NCBI GenBank assembly: GCA_019746975.1
Contig: JAIERK010000149.1
Coordinates: 1-61,691 of the forward strand
From: Candidatus Obscuribacterales bacterium
GTDB taxonomy: Bacteria > Cyanobacteriota > Vampirovibrionia > Obscuribacterales > Obscuribacteraceae
Reading direction: 5' to 3'
Length of the DNA stretch: 61,691 bases
Shown: one piece after another, positions 27,031 to 35,000 of the stretch
Layout: every line of letters starts with the position of its first letter
Numbering within the stretch: position 1 is the first letter of the stretch
Program-made: the position numbers and the translations under genes
Notes under the pieces: generated by a model
Told to the model about the DNA's origin: nothing
Database searches by the model: none
Seen by the model: only the letters and a program-made list of their open reading frames with translations

Positions 27031-28194
27031 ATGACGAATTACGAGCAGCAAGACAACAACGTCCCACCTCCGGTCAAACTCGGGGGACCGGACACGGATC
27101 TGAAAATCAGTGACAGCACAACCGCAAGTTCAAGCTCTCATACGTCAAATGACTTGAATTTGCTTTCCGTCTCAGATTCCAACAACCCAATTACTAGTAC
27201 GACCCAGCCCGATTCAGCAGCCGCATCAGGGATGCGCAGCAATGGCGAGCTCCTGGCGATGCTCGGCGAACCGACTCCTGATGGCCCAGCCCGCCCTGGC
27301 GACCCGCCTCCCAGACAGCCGGACACGAAGGTTGATAGTGCGACCTTGAAAGACAAAGTAGAAAAGGCTGATGCTGCCGCAAAGAACGGACCGGAAAGAA
27401 TTGCAGATATTGACTTAAAGCAACAAGCGATTGCTGCCAATAAGAAAATCGAGACAGGTCCTGATGGCAAACCGAAGGTGTCAGACAAGGAATTGACGAG
27501 ACAAGAGCGAACACAGTACGTGAAGGAGATAACCGATCACTTCCAGGTGCTGGCAGCGCCGGTCCAGGAAAGAAGGAAGTATGCTCAACAACTGCTTTCC
27601 GAAGGCAAATCCGCCGACGCCGAGAAGGTTCTAAAAGAAGCTAAACAGGCGGCGGACAAATTGCCCCTGACTCAGATGCAAGCGCAAATCGATATGCCTG
27701 CGCCGAAGTTTCCTCCTGCGAAAAGTGCTCAGGAGGCTAGAGCAAATGCTGCTGGTCTTAAAGAAGAGCTCATGCAGGCAGAGGCAACTCGACAAGTAAT
27801 CAACGGAAAAGATGGGGCTTTGAAGCTTCCCATCAAGACTCGCCAGGATCTCGGGTTCCTCTACTCAGGTGTCGAAGGGCAACCGGATGACAGTCCTGAT
27901 CCAGCGCAAAAACTGACCACCGGCAAGACTTCCGTGTACTCACCGCAGAAAGCTGCTACAGAGACGATGGAAGCGGCCAGACTTACCGAGAACTACCTCA
28001 AGAAAAATACGTGGGGTAAAACACTGCCTCAACGAAATGACGATGCTCCAATGTTGAATCGCATGAATCTTTTGAGTGGCACGGTCGAATCTACACTGCC
28101 CAAGCCAGATCCAAAATTGAGAGCAGATCTGGATTACATTCAGCCAATTCTGGACCAGATGAACCAGGGCAGTGACAGACCGATCCGAAGATAA
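27031..28194 (+). CDS. Hypothetical disordered/helical protein
   Basis: Start at ATG 27031 (MTNYEQQ) with GGGGG a few bases upstream (387 residues). Residues 1-110 are Ser/Thr/Pro/Asp-rich and probably unstructured. Residues about 110-260 are Lys/Ala/Glu-rich helix (ERRKYAQQLLSEGKSADAEKVLKEAKQAADKL spans one such stretch at about 176-207). The rest is mixed. There is no signal peptide, transmembrane segment or recognised family. Its style resembles the giant proteins encoded at 32-47 kb. It converges on the TPR gene, with 15 bases between stops. Confidence 0.6.
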   Translation: MTNYEQQDNNVPPPVKLGGPDTDLKISDSTTASSSSHTSNDLNLLSVSDSNNPITSTTQPDSAAASGMRSNGELLAMLGEPTPDGPARPGDPPPRQPDTKVDSATLKDKVEKADAAAKNGPERIADIDLKQQAIAANKKIETGPDGKPKVSDKELTRQERTQYVKEITDHFQVLAAPVQERRKYAQQLLSEGKSADAEKVLKEAKQAADKLPLTQMQAQIDMPAPKFPPAKSAQEARANAAGLKEELMQAEATRQVINGKDGALKLPIKTRQDLGFLYSGVEGQPDDSPDPAQKLTTGKTSVYSPQKAATETMEAARLTENYLKKNTWGKTLPQRNDDAPMLNRMNLLSGTVESTLPKPDPKLRADLDYIQPILDQMNQGSDRPIRR

Positions 28195-28209
28195 CCATAT
28201 TTGGTATCA

Positions 28210-29409
28210 CTATCCTGACTTTTTCGGTGCATTAGCGACCATTCGCCGTAACTCCGCTACCGATACCTGGTACTCGGAGAAGCTCTTGTTGCCGTTGTCC
28301 TTAACCCATTTCAAATGCTGGAGACCTTCACTCTTCTTACCTTTGGTGATTAGATCAAATCCGATGTAGGCCTTTGCTTCCGTTAGAAGATCGTTGGTGT
28401 TAGCCTCTTTGAGGACTTCGTCAGCACTAGTCTCACCACTCAGATACCGAATCACACCGCTGGGCCATTGGTTCATCGGGTCGCGTTTGCGGCACTCCTT
28501 CAGCAGTGCCGATGCACCACTTTCATTGTTGTTACGTCGATCAGCAAGTGCACAGTACGCAACTGCATAGATTGCATGAGGAGGATTCCAGTTCGACTGG
28601 GTCAAGAAGGTACGTAGATCGGCAGCACCTTGCTTCATATTTCCTGAAGCCATTTGCGCGACTCCACGTAGATAGTAGCAGTGAGAGTATTTCGGATCAG
28701 ACTTCAGACAGGTATTGTAGTCATCCATCGCGGCTTTATAGTTTCCCAGACTGGCGTTGCACAACCCTCGATCGTGCAAGACGACGATTGCCCGAGGATC
28801 CTCCTCATACGCTGCCGTAAACAAGGAGATTGCTGTCTTGAAGTCTTTTCTATCCAAGTAGAGCCGTCCCTGCAATTCCTTAGCATAGGCGCTGGAAGCT
28901 GGCATTGATAGGACCTTTCGTTGGTCCTTCTCGGCCTCGGCTTTGTTGTTGAGTTTAGTCCAACATCTCGATCGATCGTAATAGTAACCAGGATTATCTC
29001 TATCATTGGCAATTGCCTGAGTCCAGTCTTTGATAGCCTTATCATTCTGACCCAGACCTTCGTACGCACGGGCGCGATGAACGAAAGCATAATCGGACCA
29101 GGGATTATACTTCAGCGCGGCCGTTGCACGGGCGACCGCCTCCTTATACTGACCGAGCTTATTAAGCGACAACGCCAGGTTGATATTGGCAGCTACGAAT
29201 CTCTCATCGAGCCTAATTGCCTCTCGGTACTCAGGGACAGCTTCCTTATAGCGCCCGGCTGTCATCAAATGACACCCTTTCTTGTAAAAGGCCTCAGCCT
29301 GATCATTGTCGGAATAGCGGGCCAAACCAGCTAGAGTCGGCGCCACTAAAGCACTGAATAGTAGAGATCCGGCTACAGAAAGCTGAACGATTCTCTTTTT
29401 GTTAATCAT
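28210..29409 (-). CDS. Exported TPR protein
   Basis: Start at ATG 29409 (MINKKR), giving a signal peptide (IVQLSVAGSLLFSALVAPTLA) and 399 residues. An upstream TTG at 29430 adds seven residues. From about residue 38 there are tandem TPRs: AEAFYKKGCHLMTAGRYKEAVPEYREAIRLDE, then similar 34-residue units to about 270. The C-terminal third is helical with less regular repeats. It should act as a periplasmic or envelope protein-binding scaffold. The 0.8-kb region upstream holds the locus B repeats. Confidence 0.8.
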   Translation of the reverse strand: MINKKRIVQLSVAGSLLFSALVAPTLAGLARYSDNDQAEAFYKKGCHLMTAGRYKEAVPEYREAIRLDERFVAANINLALSLNKLGQYKEAVARATAALKYNPWSDYAFVHRARAYEGLGQNDKAIKDWTQAIANDRDNPGYYYDRSRCWTKLNNKAEAEKDQRKVLSMPASSAYAKELQGRLYLDRKDFKTAISLFTAAYEEDPRAIVVLHDRGLCNASLGNYKAAMDDYNTCLKSDPKYSHCYYLRGVAQMASGNMKQGAADLRTFLTQSNWNPPHAIYAVAYCALADRRNNNESGASALLKECRKRDPMNQWPSGVIRYLSGETSADEVLKEANTNDLLTEAKAYIGFDLITKGKKSEGLQHLKWVKDNGNKSFSEYQVSVAELRRMVANAPKKSG

Positions 29410-29663
29410 AGTAAACACCAGTTTTCGCAAAGGGGCTTGATCCCGAGATTACAGATTCAATGTGACGAGAAGTGGACTCGATAATGGAAACTGTGTTTCA
29501 CTCACTGGGCCAACACGCAAGCGTCGTTGTCAGAAGTATTTTCACAGCTAGGATTTGACACTGGAATTGTTGTGAAATTGCTGATAGTAAGATGTTCCGC
29601 AACCACCAATTTTCCAATCCACTCAAACTAGAACGCCGACACAGAGCTGCCGTCAGAGGTACA

Positions 29664-30130
29664 TCGATATCGAACCTTGTGAAGAAAAGTTCGGTCTTAG
29701 ATAAGTTGGCGAACGCGGGTTGCTTGAGAAAGATTCATTTGCTCAAGCTAGCCTCTTTGTCAAACGCTACTTCGAAATCGAAATTACTCTGTAGAGAAAA
29801 ACTCGGGTTTCGCCAAGTTGGCAAAAATACGTCCATCGAGAAAGATTAATTCGCTCAGGCTAGCCACTTTGTCAAACGCTAAATCGACATCGATTCAGTC
29901 CTCTAGAGAAATCCGCGGACTTCGCCAAGTTGTTAAACGCACGCCGAAAGGACTAGATTGATTCGTGCAAGCAAGTTCGTCAAACGCTGAATCGACATCG
30001 AAATCAACCTGGAGAGAAAACCTCGCCCTCTGCCAAGTAGCCAAACGTCCGTCACTTGAGAATCACTTCTTGCGCAAATCAAGCAATTCCGTCAATATCC
30101 TCGTTCTTCGTCAAGTTAGCGAATGTCAGG
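29664..30130 (-). repeat. Tandem degenerate intergenic repeat, locus B (period about 112)
   Basis: On the minus strand, units carry CCAACTTGGC, then TCGATRTCGA-like 10-mers 37-40 bases on, then TTTGACA. On the plus strand AAGTTGG-type cores begin at 29703/4, 29815, 29927, 30035 (degenerate) and 30113 (degenerate). TCGA-n2-TCGA-type cores start near 29664, 29772 and 29884. In the unit at 29876-29893 the spacing between TCGATGTCGA and TTTGACA is exactly 17, as at locus C. Frames that appear open here are repeat-derived and not supported as genes. Confidence 0.85.
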
Positions 30131-30143
30131 TTCTAACATTGCC

Positions 30144-30187
30144 AGAGAGAGAGAGAGAGAGAGAGAGCGCGCGCGCGCGCGAGAGAA
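30144..30187. repeat. (AG)12-(CG)7-(GA)n microsatellite
   Basis: Twelve AG units (30144-30167) run directly into seven CG units (30168-30181) and a few more GA. Alternating CG can adopt Z-DNA, and purine-only AG can form triplex DNA. It sits 57 bases from the stop codon of the leftward oxidoreductase gene, between that gene and the locus B repeats. Confidence 0.95.
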
Positions 30188-30243
30188 GCCAATCCTATTT
30201 GCGCAAGCGCACAGACGAATTGATTCTGACCAAGAACCGGACA

Positions 30244-31230
30244 TCAGACAGTAACGACAATCTTGCCCAACTGTTGATTAGACTCCATATGGCGATGTGC
30301 ATCGGCAAGTTGATCTAGTGAAAAACTTCTATCAATTACTGGTTTAAATATCCCATTTTGCAATCTGTCTAAAACGTATTTCTTTCCTCGATCCATGCGC
30401 TCCTGCACATCAGTGATTTGGAACATCGTATAGCCTCTTAGACTAAGCCCTTTCTTAAGCGCGATTCTAAGCGGAAATTGTGTTCTGTCAAGAGATAGTG
30501 CACCATAAATGAAAATCTGTCCCTCGAATTTAGTGGCACGGGCAAGGTCAGTCAACAAAGAGCCCGCCACAGAATCAAATACAAGATCGGCACCGTCTTT
30601 GGTGATCTCTAAAATGCGCGTGGCAACGTTCTCCTCATCCGTGACGACAACATAATCAGCACCGGCATCAAGAAGAGCCTGTTTTTTTACTTGTGTTCGT
30701 GTCGTAACTATAGAGTGCGCGCCACAATCCTTGATCATCTGAATCGATGCAACTCCGACGCTGCTGCTAGCCGCGGTCACCACGACATACTGCTTGGGTT
30801 GTAGATGTCCTAGCTCAATCAACGCGCCGTACGCGGTGAGATACTGCATCCAAACAGAGGCCGCTTCCTCACACGACATGCTCTCCGGCATCTTCACGAC
30901 AGAGCGAGCAGGCACCACCGCTTCCTCTCCGTAAACACCGTACTTGCTCTGCGGAAAAGAGGGGATAGTACTGACGAAATCACCGACAGAAAAATCTTTG
31001 ACACCGGCTCCCAGCTTCGAGATGTATCCAGCCGCTTCGTAACCGATGCGCGCGGGTAAGAGCGGGGTCTCCAGATAGCGACCTTCGCGAAAGAGCACCT
31101 CGGCTCTGTTCAAGCCGATAGCTTTTACGGTGATGACAACTTCACCTGCTTCGGGCTCGAGTTCGCCGACCTCTTCCAGTTTCAATGCGTCTGCGCCTCC
31201 AAGCGCATGCAACATGACAATCCTCGCCAT
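30244..31230 (-). CDS. Quinone-oxidoreductase-type MDR family dehydrogenase
   Basis: The 328-residue protein follows the zinc-free branch of the medium-chain dehydrogenases. It has the N-terminal GroES-like part (VVITVKAIGLNRAEVLFREGRY, RIGYEAAGYISKLGAGV). The nucleotide-binding part has VVVTAASSSVGVASIQMIK in place of the usual AAGGVG. It ends DQLADAHRHMESNQQLGKIVV. Zinc-ligand Cys residues are absent. Relatives reduce quinones or enones with NADPH; the substrate is unknown. ATG 31230 is the start. The gene points away from the pseudogene at 31.4 kb. Confidence 0.88.
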   Translation of the reverse strand: MARIVMLHALGGADALKLEEVGELEPEAGEVVITVKAIGLNRAEVLFREGRYLETPLLPARIGYEAAGYISKLGAGVKDFSVGDFVSTIPSFPQSKYGVYGEEAVVPARSVVKMPESMSCEEAASVWMQYLTAYGALIELGHLQPKQYVVVTAASSSVGVASIQMIKDCGAHSIVTTRTQVKKQALLDAGADYVVVTDEENVATRILEITKDGADLVFDSVAGSLLTDLARATKFEGQIFIYGALSLDRTQFPLRIALKKGLSLRGYTMFQITDVQERMDRGKKYVLDRLQNGIFKPVIDRSFSLDQLADAHRHMESNQQLGKIVVTV

Positions 31231-31373
31231 TGAGTCCTCCAGCGGACAAAAATTCTGACCTCCGCAATTATCCCTCTACTTCATCCTGAGATGGTTGAAC
31301 GATTGCCATTTATCAAAAAAGATCGTCAAGCCGCAGTTCCACGGAAAGCGCCAAGCCGGTCGTTCACGCAATG

Positions 31374-31385
31374 GACAAAATTGTC
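31374..31385. promoter_or_regulatory. Operator-like palindrome, copy 1 (GACAAAATTGTC)
   Basis: GACAAAATTGTC, followed by ACATCTTCTCC, lies 61 bases before the ATG of the mini-copy pseudogene. The perfect form GACAAATTTGTC precedes the two giant genes downstream. Shared position and sequence suggest one regulator or promoter type for all three. Confidence 0.5.
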
Positions 31386-31445
31386 ACATCTTCTCCAATA
31401 CAGTCGGAAAACAGAACGGAGAATTTTCACAATAGGAGTTTGGTC

Positions 31446-31895
31446 ATGGCAGATCAATTTGTTTTGGACGCTGGGCGCACTAGCGATCAGAACTGGGAGC
31501 CTGCAGTCGTTTTCCCAGACATGATTGAATCTGCAAAACCTATTTACATCCCTGTGAATGAAAATGCAAAGGAGTTCCTGAAATCATGCCAAATTTCTTT
31601 TTTCGAGGAACCAGCGGAAGAGAACGAAACAAATCACTGCAATCAACTGCGCGAGACCGCCTTTGAAAGAGGCTCAGCAAAGTCCGTAGAAATCGCAAAT
31701 GCGTGAACGCAGAACAAAGACATCGATCAACTGTTGGACCAACTTCAGATTCAAATTAAAGAAGAACAAGAGCTGGCGAGAGTACAAATACTCGTTGGCA
31801 CCGATCGCAGAATGACAGAGATGGATCTAGGCCGATCGCGCCGAAGCGTCGAACAAGGCTTTGAGATCACGGCTAGAAAAATCTATCACAACTAG
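31446..31895 (+). pseudogene. Internally deleted mini-copy of the downstream giant gene
   Basis: The start (ATG 31446, AGGAG seven bases upstream) opens a frame of about 86 codons ending at TGA 31704-31706. The same frame then continues to TAG 31893-31895. Its parts match three far-apart pieces of the 1696-residue protein encoded next door: the N-terminus (NAKEFLKSCQISFFEEP against NAKEFLESCQVSFFMDP), an internal piece at about residues 305-345 (IKEEQELA, AFERG-x-AK-x-x-EIANA) and a C-terminal piece at about 1575-1597 (GTDRRMTEMDLGRSRRSVEQGF). About 1,200 intervening residues are missing, yet the frame is kept. The upstream region is also duplicated. It is most likely a tandem duplicate collapsed by deletion and then stopped by a nonsense codon. 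Confidence 0.85.
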
Positions 31896-32008
31896 TTCCG
31901 AACAACCTCAGATCGGCAAATGTAAGCCCATCGGACGATTGCCATATCAACGAAATATTAAAACTGCGCCTCCACCGAAAGCGAATTTGTGCAGTCGTTC
32001 ATGACGTG

Positions 32009-32020
32009 GACAAATTTGTC
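32009..32020. promoter_or_regulatory. Operator-like palindrome, copy 2 (GACAAATTTGTC)
   Basis: A perfect 12-base palindrome 57 bases before the ATG of the 1696-codon gene. It is flanked as in copy 1 (TGGACA..., ...ACATCTTCTCC) and followed by TAAAGT. Confidence 0.5.
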
Positions 32021-32077
32021 ACATCTTCTCCTGTAAAGTCAGAAAACGGGGAGGAGAAGTTTCAGGGGGGTTTAGGT

Positions 32078-35000
32078 ATGGGCGAGCAACATTTTTGGGA
32101 TGTGGGGCGCACTAAAAACCCGGAACCTCAAATCCTTTTCGCAGATCTGTTTGAGCCTGCAAAGCCTTGTGTGGTCCCCGACAACAGAAATGCAAAAGAA
32201 TTCCTAGAATCATGCCAAGTATCGTTTTTCATGGACCCACCGGAAAGCACCAAAGATAAAACGAACAAAGAGTCCAGCAAAGAATTTCCATTTAAGGACG
32301 AAACAGCAAAACCCGAAACACCGAACAAACAGCCTAAAGATTCTCCGGCACAAGCAAGTAAAGAATTAAGAGAAGAGTCGAATTGGTTAAAGTTCCAGAA
32401 CGCTCTGTCGAATGAGATAAAGCTCTTTGATTTGAAGCTGAATGGAATTGCCGACAAGTCACCACTCGAAGTGGCCTTGTTCGCGAAGGAGTTGGATCAG
32501 CTCTTTGAAGATTTATCCAAGAGCAAAGAGAAGGATAAATCTGTTGTCAGCGACAAACTGAAGAATGAAGTAAACGAACTAACTAGACTCAAGCAGTCAG
32601 AGCAAGCACTTCAGCTCTCTCGTGCGCTCATTCTGATAAGCACTGGTGTTGACGAAAATATCAAGCAAGGCGAAGAGTGCTTGAAGACCGTGGTGATGCA
32701 AAATCCAGCCTTGCAACGCGACGAGAAGTTTCACGAGCTAATCTTGAGCAAATACTGCATGATGGCAGAGGTCAGAAAGTCGCGCGGGCTAGCTCCCTGG
32801 GCTCCGAAAGTTGACGTTCGCAGCGATGCAGCAAAAACTGAATCTAATCAACCGTCTGCTCTCGAACTCTTCAACGCTGCGAACAAAAGACTGCCGGAGC
32901 AAGGGTTGAAAGCTTGCATCGAAGACTACAACAAGGCAAAGGCTGCAGCGGAAAACGAAACAAAACAAAGCGATAAAATGCGCAAGTCTGCCTTCGAAAG
33001 AGGCTTAGCAAAGAATGCAGAAATCGCAAATGCACAAGCGCAGAACAAAGGCGTTGATCAACTGTTGGATCAACGTCTGATTCAAATTAAAGAAGAGCAA
33101 GAACTGGCGAAAGCGGCTCAGGAAAAGAGTTTACTGCTGCGTAACATTCAGGCAAATACGTCGCTTACAAAAATTGCATTCGGCGACGATAGCGGGTTGA
33201 AAGAACTCAAGTCGCAGATGATGTTCTACCCTGAGCTGGCATTGGATAAGGTTTTCCAGTCATACTTAGGCAATGCATTTGACTCATACAACAAGAAAGC
33301 GGAAGGCGACGACAAACCTATAGGCGAGACGTATTGCGAGCCCAAGAGCTTCGCGAACAGTCAACAGAAGAACGACGAAACAGTCGAAGTATTCGCTGCC
33401 GAAGAGATGACGGCAGTTGCGATGCTGGGAGTCACAATCGGTCTCCTCGTTGGTGGCAGCATGGTGCTACGGTTGAGAGATCGTCGAGCCCTGCTGCAAG
33501 AGAATGGAGTAAAACCGCTTAAGGACCCGCCACCAGTAGAGAGTTTACGACCGGGAGAAACAGGCTTGAAGGTCACCGGCGCAACAAGTGACGGTCAAAA
33601 GCTGGTTTTACAGGATTCACGGTCCAAGGACGACTGGAGAAAGAGCAAGGACCCAGGCAAACCGGTCGGACAAGACTTCGATCTGAAGAAACAAAAATAC
33701 GATGGACACAGGAGAATTATAGTAGACGGCAAAGATTTCTTTGTAGGCACCGACAACAAAGTCTATGCGCATCGAAACGGGCGTCTTTTCGAAACCAAGG
33801 AGTTTCAGATTGTAGATAATCCGCAAAAACGGACCGGCGAAGCGGTGCCATCAGATAAGGTGCCGACGGCTGAAGCACAACAGCCACGCGCCACGACTCC
33901 AGCTGCAGAAGTAAAACCAAAACCGGCGGTATCAAAACTACCTGAAGTTCCTGGCGTCAGCAAAGGATCGGATAAGGCACCAGCCTCTGAAACTGCGCGG
34001 AGATCCACTCCAGCAGACACGACAAAAGACAAAGGTGTCCAGGATCTCAAATCGGCAGAATTGCCTTCCACGAGCGAAGAGCTCTTCGCTCTCGCCACCA
34101 AAGCTGACAACAACGACCTGGCCGTTAATTGCGTCAAGCGCCTTGCCGATTTGAAGCCGGATGGATACGCGGATACGATTAGAAAGCTCGCAAAAGGAGA
34201 TTCGCGGGCGGCAGCCTCAGCCCTGATGCATCTTCAAGCAATTGAATTTGACGAAGCATGGGATTTGATGGCAGATCGCTGGAAAAATGGTGAGATGCAG
34301 AAGCTCTTCAAGGAGGGCAAGGTTGGAAATCACGAAATGCTTTTCCTCTACGGAGACAAGGCAGAGGAACTCTGGAAGGATCTGGAGAACAATCCCACTG
34401 CGAAAGGAAAGTTTGCGAACACAGCTCTCAGGGTCCAGAAGATACCAGGAGTTCCACCAAGATTTTTCTACGACGATATTCCAAAGGAAACAAAGGCAAA
34501 GTTATTCGAATACCTGGTGGAAAACAAACCCAACGGATGGGAGGCAGTCATTTCTGGACTCACAACACTCGATGAAGATCAACCTCTTGCCAAGAAAGCG
34601 CGAGAGATTGCATCGACACTCTGGGTAAGCCAGGAGCAAACGCCCGGGAAGCAGGCAGTTCATCCTTTCTTTCTCAAAGAAAAAATTCGCGACTTCTGTA
34701 AAGCCGCTGCCAATGCGGATCAACTTCCACGGATGTCGACCAAGCTGAAGCAGCTTCGGGTAGAGACCGAAGCACAGAAAATGGACGATCAAGCCGTCTT
34801 AGCGAAAAAACTTCCGGAGCCCCTGGCGGAACAAGTCGAAATCGCCTGGGATAAGCCGGAGAAAGTGAGAGAACTTCTCAAGGATCATCCGCAAGAGCTC
34901 AAAGAATACGAGGGCTTCGTAAAAAACATTGAATTGGCGAAGCGTATCGACCAGGTTGAGATTGACGTTGAAATCGCTCGCATGGAGTTTTTAGAAACGC

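Noticed and set aside
29592..30318. Small plus-strand reading frames in the repeat region
   Set aside because: They run through the degenerate tandem repeats and microsatellite, have no ribosome-binding sites and show only repeat-derived composition.
32006..32077. Upstream start for the 1696-residue protein
   Set aside because: This stretch contains the palindrome also found, untranslated, before the 3185-residue gene. The mini-copy has its ribosome-binding site at the later start.
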